From contig OY751493.1 of NCBI GenBank assembly GCA_963565915.1, positions 4,464,001-4,528,000 on the forward strand: a stretch of DNA of 64,000 nucleotides, read 5' to 3'. Positions within the stretch are counted from its first letter, which is position 1. Each line of letters starts with the position of its first letter. This DNA comes from Entoloma clypeatum. Taxonomy: Eukaryota > Basidiomycota > Agaricomycetes > Agaricales > Entolomataceae. Of the stretch, positions 44,300-56,522 are shown piece by piece. Both the position numbers and the translations under genes were made by a program. The notes below the pieces were generated by a model. The model saw only the letters and a list, made by a program, of their open reading frames with translations, did no database searches and was not told where the DNA came from.

Positions 44300-47200
44300 A
44301 TGAAAGATACTGGCGGTGTTGGAAAGGATGGTGGACAGACGTTGCGGAGGAAGCCGGGTCGAGTGTAGGTCGCTGATCTGCTTTCGATATCCGAATCTCC
44401 ATCACTTAGTCCAACTACTGATACTTACTTAGGGCGACGTCTTGTGCTGAATGTAGGAGATTAAAGCTCCGATGCGACAAGAACGTATGTTTGCATGTCA
44501 CTAAAGTTGCTTTTCACGTCGACGGGCGTCATTTGTGCCAAGGTCCCGTGTGAGAAGTGTGTTTCGCGAGGATGCGGTGTCATTTGCCCAGAAGGTGCGT
44601 CGATAACTTCTTTTGGCGCTTCAAGGTGCTCATAAGTATGGTCTACAGGGTCCCTTGCGCCTGGCAAGGGTAGCCGCCTCATTCTCGCGAACACCGGAGA
44701 GTTGCATGATCGAATTGACCAGCAGTGCGCCCGCATCCGTGACCTTGAAGATGCTCTCCGAAACCTTCAAGCATCAGTTTCGCCAAAACCTCATCCGCTC
44801 CTCGAAATTCAACAGTCGAGTCCACCAAACCATTCATCGTGGACCCCAAGCAGTGACCGAGTGGCAAGAACCTCGGCAACGTTATCAAGTTCGAAGCCAT
44901 CAACACCCAGTCCAATTTCCCTGCAGCAATCCGACAGTAATTCTCACAACATGGCCGAGCCGGAAGAGACCAGCTCAGTGGATGCCCTTGGTAGTTTTTT
45001 CTGCACCATTTCTAGCAGTCGAACCTAACGCAAGCTCCATAGGGACATTGACTATGGGACTTCATGGCGAGAGCAGCTTCTTTGGAAGAACTGCTCGACC
45101 TGAAGTAAGATTATCTCTGTATATATTGATAATCATCGCTCATATTGGCATAGTTCTTGATCCGTGTGAGATACCACGCAACCGACTTGCAACCAGTTAT
45201 ACTGATTACTTCCATGCCGGTGGGTCAGTCATCTAGACCGCTAGAGCGGGTGGCAGGGCCTCGTTTCTTCTCTGAGGTGGGATCGGATCTTCGGCGGGAG
45301 ATCCTAGGCATGATGCCTTCGCTTCCTGTGGCACAGCAACTTTGCAGAGTTTATCAGGAGTACGGGAAATACTTGTAAGTTATATACTCCATGAACCCCC
45401 TTTCAGGACTGGTCTAATCCATCCAGGTATACGCCTCTTCACCAGACAGAACTCGATGAAATTTTGTTGCCCGTATATGAGGGGTAGGCTCGATTTCTTT
45501 CAGCTATGGAGTTATCTCGAAATCCCTACAGATCCCTTGAAGCATCACCGGTTTGGCACTCCATTGGTTTATTGCTCGTTGTTTTCGCTCTCGGCGCCTT
45601 TTTCGATTCGAGTAGAAGACCGTATTCTGCTGAGGCCGAAGAATACTATGGAAGAGCATGTAATGCGCTAGAACGTGATACTCAGACAAGTCGACGATTG
45701 ATCCAGGCTCTTGTGAGCCTCCTTTGCTATCACGAAGATGGAAGAGGTCTGACATATTTCAGATACATACAGCTCAGTATCTCGACTTCAGCGATCCAAA
45801 TTCAATGCGCGCAGATACCACATGGAATCATATCGCCTACGCAGTAAGGTCCGGCCAAAGTGTACGTGCTCCATTCGACATCCTAATGTGCGATTTCGGC
45901 CTCAATTGTGTGTTTAGATAGGCATCCGTGAGTACATTTCCCAGCCATACGATTAGATCCTTATGGATAGACACAGATTTGAATTGTGCCCGCTGGAGTT
46001 TACCAGAAAATAGCCAATGTCGGTCTGACCTCTTTTGGCAATTATTCCATCTGGATACATGGGGGGTGAGCAAATCTCAACCAAGAGCTTACAGGCAGCT
46101 GAGATTCCTGCGTTGCGTAGGGCTTTCACACTGGTAGACCACCTATGATGTCGGCAACCGAGATAGACTGGCCTATGCAAGCCGACGAAGATCATCCGAG
46201 GACCGACGAGGGAATGAGCTGTACGTCTCGATTTTTGTTGTATTGATTCTGCGTGTTGACGAGCAGAGGGTAACAGTCCATCGGTGGAATTGGAAATACG
46301 CTGCGTTGCTTCGCACAATAATGGACACGGCATTCGGACCTAAACCTATGTCATATGACACTGTCCTTTCACTCGACAGTCAAGTCCGCGATTTTCCCGT
46401 TCCCGATCGATGGCTGGCGTCATTGGATATCTGGGATTCATCAAACTCGGGTTTTGGCCAGAGTCGACCGACGAGGTCTTGCGAACTTTACCTACGACGT
46501 TGGGTAGTTCTCTCGAGCAAAGAAATCAGTAAGTTGAACTCAATCATGTCCAGCGGCGTTTGCGCTTATAGATGACCAAAGCTCTATTGAACCTCCATCG
46601 AGCATACTGCGCACGAGCATTGGAGGAAATGCCCGCCGACCCAGCCCGACATCGGTTTGTTGCTTCTGTTGTGGCTATGTATCGCTCGGCGTGGCAGATC
46701 ATCGACGCGATACGCATAATGTGGGCCGAAGCTCCTCGGCTTTTCGAGAGGGCGAATTTACCTTGGTCGTATGCGTTATCGGCGGGGGTACGTTCATGCC
46801 TTCAAAACCCCCTCAATTGATTGGTTTCAATTCGCATTCCACAGATTGCAATGTGCTTGCTGGTCACCCGGTGTCCGACATCGAGTCTATCGAACTCGGC
46901 TCTGGCAGAGCTCACTGTGCTTGTCAAATTGTTCCAGGATGCCGCACCATCCTGCCGATCCGCGGAAAGTCTTTTGGTAATTCACAGCCCTTTCTCGCCG
47001 AGATGTCTTCGTTCATATATATCCTGTTTGTAATAAGGGACCTATCCTCAACCTCCACCAAAAAGCCCACGATGTGATTACACGTGGACCAGTCCCTTCT
47101 GTCCTCTCCGATACAGAACTCGACCGACTCAGTGGAAAGACACATCTCCTCGTTGAGAAGGGTGCCCCTGAGTCGGTGGGACGTACGGCACGCCTCACAG

Positions 47201-47634
47201 ATCTCCACTCAACTTCGCGGATCCCGCCAGCCGAAGGGGCTTACTTCTCCCACCCGAGTGTTGAGAGTAATAAAAATATTCATCCTTCGCTCGCCGAACA
47301 TGTGGAGATCTTCAAGGCGGGAGGACGGACGATGGTTGATGATCGGTCCCCGTTTTATGGGGGTCCTCAGGCACATCATCATGATTGCCACGGCCAAAAC
47401 CACGGCCATCATCACCCGAACTACCAGCGCTCGAATTTTGGGTTGCAGACACATGCTGGTTCAAGGCTTGACGCAGGGATGGACGGCGGATGTGGGTATT
47501 CGACATACGGGCATCAGCCACAACATCGACCGCAGCATCATGCACCGTCGCTGCCTTTCGAGCAATCGTCGCTGATGCTGGATGTGTCGTGGCAGCCCTT
47601 CGTGGAACAGCTGGGGTTTGGAGTCCCACTTTAG
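44300..47634 (+). CDS. Zn(2)-Cys(6) fungal-specific transcription factor
   Basis: Multi-exon gene. Exon 1 is 44300-44364 (MKDTGGVGKDGGQ); a short intron then leads into GRV/ATSCAECRRLKLRCDKN. The cluster finishes after another intron with VPCEKCVSRGCGVICPEG, giving the six cysteines of a Gal4-type binuclear zinc cluster. A coiled-coil linker follows (LHDRIDQQCARIRDLEDALRNLQ), then the fungal transcription factor middle homology region (EEYYGRACNALERDTQTSRRLIQALVSLL, WHIAYAVRSGQSV-like, DLFWQLFHLDTWGSLSFGRP, ALLNLHRAYCARALEEMPADPARHRFVASVVAMYRSAW). The C-terminus is His/Gln-rich (QPQHRPQHHAPS). Nuclear DNA-binding regulator; targets unknown. The basidiomycete subfamily is recognised by pattern. 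Several middle splice sites were not resolved. Confidence 0.85.
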
Positions 47635-48208
47635 GGTGACCTATCATGTTTTCGTTTGCTTTCTTTCCCTTCGTTTCGCCGTGTCGCTCATGCATAAGCT
47701 CTGTTATTGTCTAAACATTGTAACTGTATCTCGTATTATTTTCTTTTGTTCCCTGCTCCACTTTTTTATCGCTCATACATCATCTACACAGCCACTATCT
47801 CATTCAGCACCCTTTTCTATCTTATCACAGCAATTAAAAAGTTACTTTCGGCAATCGTATGTTGGAGCAGAATTTGGTCAGCTACATATTCATTCGTCTC
47901 TCAGACTACAGACTCGGAAGGCTGTCCTTCACTGGGACATGAGCCTCTTACAAATGATAAGGGTACTGCGCAGTGCGCACAATCGCAGTGATGGTTGGTA
48001 TGAGACGGAGAACCAGGGTGAAATGATCAGATCAATGGATGCAAATGACATTGTAATGGATAATTTGGCGTTTGGCGACAATGCTGTGCATCCGTCACAA
48101 AGGCGTGACCTGACGTCGTTAAAAAGCCTTTCCTCGACACCACCCATTCAATTTACGCCCTCTCTACGAACCTATAACGCTTTCCTGAATCTTTACGATT
48201 GACACAAT
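47635..48208. other. Intergenic stretch
   Basis: Open frames here lack recognisable domains. Part will be the 3' UTR of the regulator and the promoter of the next gene. Confidence 0.4.
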
Positions 48209-48990
48209 ATGGCCAGCAATACACTTTTTCGAAGAGGTCATCCCAGTATGTTTGAAACTTTGTTGGTCGTTCTCCTATGACGCTCACAACCACTGTTCTT
48301 TTTCCAAGTCTTTTTTGGCACCTTGATTCTTTTCACATCCATTGAGGTATGTCTCTGGTAAAGACACTGATAGATACCCTTTGCTCACCCTTCGATAGCT
48401 CGCATTATCAGCATGGCTGACCGCGCGGTACAACCAAAGACACAACTACGGCTCTATCTCCGTTCGCGACCGAGTTCGCTTTGTGTTGTTTTCTTGCGTG
48501 TGGACTCTAGCCTTCTCCATACCATTGCTTTTACTCTTCCTGGCTCCACTGCCAGTGTCAAAATTGACAAGTGTTGGTTCTCATGTGGTATTGTAAGTGT
48601 TCTGCCAAGAATGCGCGTCGGTTGTAGTGCTCATATCCGAAAAGCCTCTTGCTCACATGGATTATGTGGACGGCAGCTGCCGCTGCAGTAACAGAAATGT
48701 TGGGCGGAGGTTTGAACTGCTCGTACGTCGCAGTCAATATCAGAGATGACCAAACTGACTTTACGAAAAACCAGAACGCAAAAAATATTCGTCTACTGTG
48801 GTCAGCTTAATGCGCTGGAAGCGTTTGCGTGGATAATATGGTCCGTCCATTGTTTTCTCCTGTCTTTCTCAGTCTACTTCATCCCCCGTTCAGGATTCTT
48901 GTGACCTTTGCGGTGATAGCCGTTATCTTGAGGGCCATTCAAGTCGCCCGCCGCGGGGATGGCTATGGCGGTTCTCTCGTTGATGACTAA
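48209..48990 (+). CDS. MARVEL-like four-span membrane protein
   Basis: Exon 1 48209-48245 (MASNTLFRRGHP), followed by exons giving IFFGTLILFTSIELALSAWLTARYNQ, RDRVRFVLFSCVWTLAFSIPLLLLFLAPLP, LLLTWIMWTAAAAAVTEMLGGGLNCS, VYCGQLNALEAFAWIIW and ILVTFAVIAVILRAIQVARRGDGYGGSLVDD. All joins hold frame. Four hydrophobic spans with short loops and a charged C-tail match the fungal MARVEL-domain family, integral membrane proteins linked to plasma-membrane organisation. The specific role is unknown. About 175 residues. Confidence 0.8.
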
Positions 48991-49271
48991 AACCTACCTG
49001 TTCGATCTCGTTTCCACTTTCTAAACACCTTCGGCGCCCAAAGTCATGTCACTTTGTATATTTACCACCTCCGTCAGCTGTATCTCTGTTCCCCTGTGTG
49101 TAGTTATCTATCTGTCTATCTACCATAAATTATCCCCAGTTCGATGCTCATATGACAGACAAGACAGATCTGGATGACGTCAGTTCTCCGGTCTGGAAGG
49201 AGTCCAGCCATGATGCCTTCCGACTATAAATTGGTAACCACCCCACCACAACTATCAGCTCTAAAAGACTC

Positions 49272-51536
49272 ATGCCTGAATCCTCCCCTATTATCCCCGT
49301 TGCTGTGCGCGGCAATGCCATCCTCACAATTCCCCGTTTCAATAAGGGAACGGCTTTCACTCTCGCAGAACGGAAAGCGTTCGGCTTGACGGGACGGTTG
49401 CCGTGGAAGGTCAACACGCTCGAACAACAGTGCAGCCGCGCCTATGATCAACTATGCTCACGCGAAGCTCCTATCCGGAAGAACTCGTTCCTTCAGAGTC
49501 TAAAGGATCAGAACTGGGTCTTGTATTATGCGTTGCTTTTGAGGCATCTCAGTGAACTGGTTCCGATTATCTATACGCCGACTGAGGTGAGGATGTTTCC
49601 TTTTTTTTCGAACCTACTCTTCGATGTGCCAATCAAATTAGGCCGAGGCAATTTCGAACTATTCGCATCTCTTCAGAAGGAGCGAAGGGATGTATTTGAC
49701 GTTGACAGATGAGAATTCGATGGAAGAGGATTTCCTTGAACAGATAAAAGGATGGAAGATCGACTTGATTGTGTGTACGGACGCCGAAGCCATCTTGGGC
49801 ATTGGTGATCAGGGTGTCGGGGTGCGTTAATAGCCAAGTCAGAAAGACTTGGGATCTTCACTTTACTTTTTGGATGCAGGGTATAGGAGTAAGCAGCTTC
49901 ACGATCCCGGGCCGATGGTTCCCTCAAAGAGAAAGTAACTAATGCGACCTTTATCGGCCCACAGATATCGACAGCCAAATCTGCGATTTATACGTGAGTC
50001 ATCTCGATATCCCACAATGTAGGTATGATGCGCTTGCTCACATCAATTTGACGCAGGCTCATCGGAGGCGTGGATCCCTCGAGGTCCCTCAGTGTCACAT
50101 TGGATGTGGGCACGGATAATGAAGACCTGCTCAACGACGAGCTCTATGTTGTAAGTTTTTTCCATCCGCCATCTGACCATCCCTGAACGTACCTTTAGGG
50201 TTGGCCGCACCGCCGTGTCAGAGGAGAAACATATGACAAATTCGTGGACAAGTGAGTACTTGATTCCATGCCGACAGCCGCGACATTGGGAACATCACCC
50301 TGACACCGAATCTCTGATTTGAACAGATTCGTGCAGCTCGTACGAAAACACTTGCCTAATAGCCTCTTGCACTTTGAAGATTTCGGCGTCACCAACGCAC
50401 AAAGGCTCCTCAATCTTTATCGTGATAGCCACGCAGTTTTTAACGATGACATGTGAGTAGCTCATAAACGATCCGAAGCCGGGACCTCTAGCCTGGTGTA
50501 TCTAGCCAAGGGACCGGTGCTGTCACTCTCGCCTGTATAATGTCCGCCATCGGCGTCACCAGCTCCAAACTCTCAGACCAGCGCTACGTCATCTTCGGCG
50601 CTGGCTCTGCGGGCATGGGTATAACCCGCCAACTGCGCGATGCCATCGTCTCCATCGACGGTGTCCCCGAAGCGGAGGCCAACAAGAAGTTCTTCCTCAT
50701 AGACAAGCACGGTCTTGTCAAGCAGTCTCTTGGTGATGCGCTGATTCGGGAGGAGCTCCGGCCTTATGTGCGTCCTGATGAGGAATGGGAGGGCGTGCCG
50801 ACAGATGAGAATGGTGCGGTAAGGCTGTTGGAGGTCGTGAGGAAGGTGCGTCCGACGGTTCTGGTTGGGTGTTCGACGCGTGCAGGCGCGTTCACTGAGG
50901 ATGTCGTGAGATGCATGGCGGAGGGTTGTGAGAGGCCGATCATCCTGCCATTGTCCAATCCCAGTAGATTGGTGGAGGTTGATCCGAAGGACGCGAATGA
51001 GTGGACGGCAGGGAAGGCGTTGTTGGCTACGGGAAGTCCGTTCCCGCCTGCGAAGATGCCAAATGGGAAGGATTATATGTGCGTGTCTTCGGATTGGGAT
51101 CACGTCTGTTTTTGACATCTCGTTTATGCAGTATTGCTGAATGCAATAGTAAGTTGCATGATTTCTTGTGCCGAAGAAGAATTGCCACTAATGATTTTAA
51201 TCACCCTAATTAGACGCTCTGATATACCCTGGCCTGGGCTTTGGGACTATCCTCGCTCAGTCACGAATCATGACAGATACCATGATTGTTGCTGGAGCTC
51301 GGCGTCTTGCATCGCTTTCGCCAGCGTTGAAAGACCCTGACAATGCGCTCTTACCCGATTTCTCTGAAGCGCCGGAGGTGAATTTCGAAATTGCGGTTGC
51401 AGTTGCGGAGCAGGCTATTGAAGAAGGGTCTGCGCGTGTCGGTTGGGATAAGAGTCAGGTGAGGGAGAAGGCGAAGGAGAAGCTATGGAAGCCGGTGTAT
51501 GCCGAGTATGTGTATGATGAGGATGGGGAGCGATGA
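49272..51536 (+). CDS. NAD-dependent malic enzyme
   Basis: Exons include 49272-49586, 49642-49821, a 9-nt exon at 49880-49888, 49965-49993, and further exons to 51536. Signature pieces: [143 protein letters not shown] and PIILPLSNPS. It catalyses oxidative decarboxylation of malate to pyruvate with NAD(P) reduction. The metal-binding EDF..N and the dinucleotide GxGxxG are present. The family in fungi is usually mitochondrial, but no clear targeting peptide is visible at MPESSPIIPVAVRGN. About 580 residues. Confidence 0.93.
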
Positions 51537-52460
51537 ATACAGGAACGGGTTGAATCCTAATAGGACTGATGCCTCGTTTGAAACTTAGAAGATCTGCATA
51601 CCATCCAGTGTAGGTAGTATCATTGTCACGGTCAATGAATGAACTGGTCGTTATTGAAGAGGATGACCATTTCCGCACCGCCCTTCACCTTGGATGGTTT
51701 TCTATGCTTTATTTCTTGTTTTTCTAGGCGTTGAGCGTTTGGGGTTTTGGTGGTGGGTGTTTGCGATGTTACTATAAACGACCCGGCAGGCGCCGATCAA
51801 AGTCCGACAAACTGATGTGTTGGATTCCTCCTGCCAGTTGAGTTGCCTTCACTCATATTTTCGTATCTAGGAAAAAGGTACTACTAGGATCTGCCAACGG
51901 CTATGATTCGAGGCTTGACACCGTTGAATTCTGGACAGAAGGCTCGAGCACTCAGATCCCAGGAAACGATCCCCGCGCCAGCTCACCCGTGTCCGAATCT
52001 GCCTTGTTGACTTTCGAGGTTGAACGCGACTGGAAGCGACGTTTGGGCCACCGTTTCTCTGACACTCACTCACTCACCTTTTCCCTAATTGGAAATACCT
52101 CCATCTTTGTGATGATGATCGAGGGTGTACCCCCTTTGTTGTCACGTACCCGCCACTCCGCTACGGAACGAACCTCTGGGTCCCTATGTGGCACATACCC
52201 AAGGACAATCTCATAATGAAAAATCCACAAAGGGCACCTCGACGGACAATGTGCACCCCCTGTCCAAGCGGCATGGACTATGCTTTGACGATCTCTCCCT
52301 GCTTTGGCCCCCTTGTGAGCTTTGACTGGATCTTTGGCCCATTGCGCTTTCATTTAGTCGGTATAAAATCTGTGCAATATGCTGGGTCTTCTCATAAACA
52401 GCACGAACTAAGTCTCTTGTCTAACGGTCGCTCTTGTAACTCTCTACCCTCTCCATCGAA
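51537..52460. other. Region with a possible gene remnant
   Basis: Plus-strand open stretch about 51870-52216 reads KVLLGSANGYDSRLDTVEFWTEGSSTQIPGNDPRASS and continues from MSESALLTFEVERDW to CGTYPRTIS. It looks somewhat protein-like, but no start, domain or exon partner could be fixed. Confidence 0.3.
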
Positions 52461-53194
52461 ATGGCATACGTCAACCCTCTCCACCCCCCTGTTTCCTCCA
52501 CTCGCCGATCCTCATACTCCACCCTTGGCGGCGCAACCCATTGCCCTCCACAAGCGCCCCAATTCCTATCCCCCTTCCGCCGGCGCCTCCCCCTCATCCC
52601 GTTCACTCCTGCATCGAAGTGGCGCAACGCGATGGGGCGCACGAGTTCACTGCAGAACCCGATCTCGTTTGACTATATCGGGTATCACAACCAAGGCGTT
52701 CCGATGCGCGAGCTGAGCACAAGGGCTGCGCATGCGCTCGAGGCCATGATACAAGGCGCAAGTGATCAGGTCTTGGCACGTACCGGTTTGACGAGGATCA
52801 CGCTTCGCATTTTGGTTAGTATTGTATAATATCTCTGTCATTTGTCATAGGCGAAATCTGACTGATTCTTTTTTTTCTAGTGGCCGGGATATGAACATGT
52901 CGACTGGTCCCGGACCATTGAACTCAACGTTCACGGTCCTATAACTCGCGCGCAACTCGGAGCCACGATTTCAATGAACTTTGCTCGCTTCATGGAGGTC
53001 AGTGTGGCTAGCGGTTGGGTTGTATCATGTTATTGAATTTCTATGCTCTGCAGAAAGCGCGCTCTGAACATTCAACATCACCCGACTACCAACTAGGGAA
53101 CACGGGCATCCGATTCGAACACGCCATCCTGCTTTCGCTTTGCAACGTGTTTGAAGATGTCTGGCAGGCCGACGTCGCTGTTGATCTTCGCTGA
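52461..53194 (+). CDS. Conserved basidiomycete hypothetical protein
   Basis: Three exons, 52461-52814, 52881-52997 and 53054-53194, all in phase, 203 residues. The N-terminal 60 residues are Pro/Ser-rich and low-complexity. The conserved part is ISFDYIGYHNQGVPMRELSTR, then WPGYEHVDWSRTIELNVHGPITRAQLGATISMNFARFME, then IRFEHAILLSLCNVFEDVWQADVAVDL. This C-terminal pattern recurs in many mushroom genomes, function unknown. No signal peptide. Confidence 0.75.
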
Positions 53195-54885
53195 GCTGGT
53201 CTCAAACCCACCTGGCCTGGGCAACATACCCCACATCGTCCTCGCTTTAGACCAATATTCTTACTATATTTGTAGCGCTTTCTTATTTGTATCTGGACAA
53301 TTTTTCTCCTGTCTAGCCACGACTTTTCTTGTATAGATTTCATACATTGTTGGAATGTCATGTAGGTGATGCAAAACGGATCTTGTCCCCCATTTAAGGA
53401 AACGTGCTCTGTGGGTCACATCTTGGAACATCGAGCAGCTGCACGCTGCTGCGTCGAAGCAGAACGCACGAGGCATCGCGCCCCCGGTTTCATCGCACGA
53501 GAAAACCGATACAGCTAGTAAAATATTGGATCTCGGACGCGTCGTCGGAAATGCGCAACAATGGACAAATGAGCTTGAGCGCGCCGACTTTGAGGGGTGG
53601 CTAGGTTGAGACGAACTTTTTCGACGACGACAGGCCCGTCGCTCGAAATCATCCGTTTCTGATGGTAAATTAAACATGGCGGTGATGGGTCTCTCGGAGG
53701 GAAAGCCATATAGGTAGAGTCCGGCACTGATGAGGACAAAGATTCCTGAACTGCGCTGGACGCAAGAGTTGGCTTTTATGCATCGTATAGTCTGCCCATG
53801 AGATGCTTTCGAGAATTGTTGATTGAGTCCCGCCCGTCCACCTCACATTCAGAGCTGAATGTTTGAAATTCAGCCCGAGCTTCGGTCAGCAACGATTGAG
53901 TAGGCCATATGTCTGAGAGGCGAAAAACGTACCTCTGCGCGCTGTCCTAAGGGTTTTTTTTTTTATCAACGCCAAGGTCCTCATATCTCGGATACTCAGG
54001 GAAGAAGTGATCTATTTCATGTTCATAGTACCCCAATGATATGAAGTGACATGAGACTGTTAAATTTGAGTTGGAAATTACGGACTCCCATCGTGAAGAC
54101 ACGAGCTTCTACCTGTCTTGGAGTTCTGCATTGCATTCTCTTTCACATCCCATCGCTAACATAATGTGACATGCTGAGCAGAATCAAATAAATAAATCAT
54201 ATGGTGAACTAATTACAGCTGTGATCGAACCGATGTTCCTTAGGTTCAGCATCTGACTGAAGTTGTTGGTAAAGATTTTCCGCAGTTGGTTGACCATAAG
54301 GCCAAGTTGTCGCAGAAATTTCACAGGCGGGGGCTTGCTCAGCGAGTTTTTGCAAATCTATTGGAAGTCTATTATAACGAATATATGAAATGTCGCTGTG
54401 ATGTGTTTGAGAACTCACCTCCAGACATATTGCGGATGTTGATTTGGCGGCCGCATAATCTGGTTCAGGGAATCGAGCTAGGACTCGACATCTGACATTG
54501 TATAACCGAGAAGCGTTGCGTCGATATCACACCCTCCCACCAGGTAATCAGTGTCGTAAGGAACGGAGAATCTCCTGTTTGTACGTGCGAGATGTAAGAG
54601 ATCCACACGGTGGTGACTCGGAGTGGCGAAAGAGAGCTTGGAAACCGTCATCTATAGAAACCTCATGATATTTTCCGGCGGCTGGCTGGAGAGAAATGAT
54701 ATTTTTCGGCCAACCCTGGCTTGGGTCTCGTACCTGCGTCATGGTGGCGATTCTCCTGGTCGCGGTGGGGTAAGTATTTTGCAGCCCCTCGAATGGGCGA
54801 CTCGGACAACGTTACTTCAGTTTATTTATCGTTATTTGCCTTGAACGAGAAAAACTTGCTTCAAACCCTCACAACAATAATAAGT
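53195..54885. other. Gene-poor stretch
   Basis: No convincing gene. A weak minus-strand exon candidate lies at 54209-54400 (LQKLAEQAPACEISATTWPYGQPTAENLYQQLQ), but its upstream splice partner could not be made to keep frame. Confidence 0.35.
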
Positions 54886-56061
54886 ATGCCCACCCGTCAC
54901 TCACACTCGAGATCCCCTGCTAGAAGAGATTCAAGGTCTCCAGATTCTCGAACTTCTCGAGAAAAGCTACCCAACAATGCATCTCCAATATCAGAAGACG
55001 ACTATTTCCAGAAAAGCGACGAGTTCAGAAGTTGGTTAAAGGATGAGAAGGGAAAGGTGAGCAGGGATTCCTATGAACGTCGAGAGGAAGGTTAACTCTC
55101 CGATTGTCCTTGACAGTACTTTGACGAGCTGTCGGGTGATCGAGCCAGAAGGTAAGCACGCTCATCACTCGTCTCGGTATGTCCTAATATATCTAAGGCA
55201 GTTATTTCCGCAAGTTCGTGAAGGTGTGCTGAGTCGCTCTTCTATTGCTTCTTGCGTCTCACAAGCGTAGGCTTGGAACAGAGGCAAACTGCCAAGTAAG
55301 GCCAGATTTGTCGCACTTTTGAACTAATGAACAAAGCTGGTCTTTAGAGTCACTGTACGCGGGCCTCGACCCCTCGACGATAGCAGCCACAAGTCAAACA
55401 GCGTACAAATGGTCATTTGCTTCCAAAAAGACCAGGGCCGACGACGAGGCGTTGCGCAACGCAAAGCAACAAATCACTGCTGCTACTTACCATTTAGAAG
55501 ACAACAGACCGAGCAAAGGACGCGTCTTAGGTCCTACACTACCTTCCACCTCTGATAGGGCTCTCGCTCGCGAAGAAACGGAGGAGCAGGAGCGCGAGGA
55601 GCGGACTTATAAGCGCAAGAGGGACAAATTAGAGGCGAAGGAGAGGATTGAGGATATGGTTGGGCCCCGTGAGGTCGGGAGAGAGGGGATGCTGGAGAAG
55701 AAGAGGGCGAGGAGGGATGCGGATCGCAACTTTAGGGAGAAAGGTGACGAAGGGCTCGAGGCCGACGAGTCGACGTTGCTGGGTGGTGGAGATAGTTTCC
55801 AGGCCCAGTTGAGTCATTTCATCCGACCTTGCTGTGCATATCTAATGGTTTCTTCGCGGCTAGCATTGCAAGAAGGGACGCCGGCAAAAGGCGATTTGAA
55901 GCTAAGAAAGATGAGAAGACCGCAGAATTCCGGGAGCGAGCGTCCCAAATGAGGGAGAAGGAAAAGGTATGCTAATAGTTCCTCCCCTGTTCTCTAACTC
56001 ACCACACACCCCGTAGGCAACGATGGATATGTTCCAACAGATGGCGAAGCGGTTTGGCTGA
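54886..56061 (+). CDS. Arg/Ser-rich nuclear-type protein of unknown function
   Basis: Exon 1 starts MPTRHSHSRSPARRDSRSPDSRTSREK, an RS-like tract. Short exons then give DEFRSWLKDEKGK, YFDELSGDRAR, YFRKFVKAWNRGKLP and SLYAGLDPSTIAATSQTAYKWSFASKK. A long charged helix follows (EETEEQEREERTYKRKRDKLEAKERIEDM ... KKRARRDADRNFREK), and the end is MDMFQQMAKRFG. The WLK-EKGKYFDELS and YFRKFVKAWN blocks look like a conserved eukaryotic domain, but I cannot name the family with certainty. RS tract and charged coiled coil suggest a nuclear, perhaps RNA-processing role (inference). Five or six short introns; the smallest exons are tentative. Confidence 0.65.
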
Positions 56062-56522
56062 CAATATATGTCATGAAGACCTACTGGCCTTTTCTGTCTG
56101 TATTTTCACTTGTATCACGGCATGCTCCCCTCATTTATCAAGTGGGACGCATCAATGTCAGCTGAAGCCCCAAAGGATCAACACGTGTAATCCAGCCATC
56201 CACTTAAGCCAGCGAACAACAGCTGCGACTTCCCTTACCGCCGCATCGCTCTTTCCAAGTCTCAAACCAGGCCACAACCTTATTGTCTTCACGAGTCATC
56301 GTCCTGTAATATATTGAAAGTTATACGACTGTCGATTACCTGGGGATCGGGAGGAGAGCCGTGCTTCAAAGAATATTCCGTTCCTAATAGAGCGTTAGTT
56401 TCACGTCAAAGGCCGTAGACGGTGATATAATCGACTCACATGAAAGTCTGGTCTTAGCATGCACAAGTAAATAAGTGCAAAGAGGACTTCAATTACGCTC
56501 TTACAACCACCTCCAGAAAGGC
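56062..56522. other. Intergenic stretch
   Basis: No feature recognised. Confidence 0.4.

Noticed and set aside
49673..49978. Minus-strand ORFs inside the malic enzyme gene
   Set aside because: Antisense shadows of conserved malic enzyme exons.
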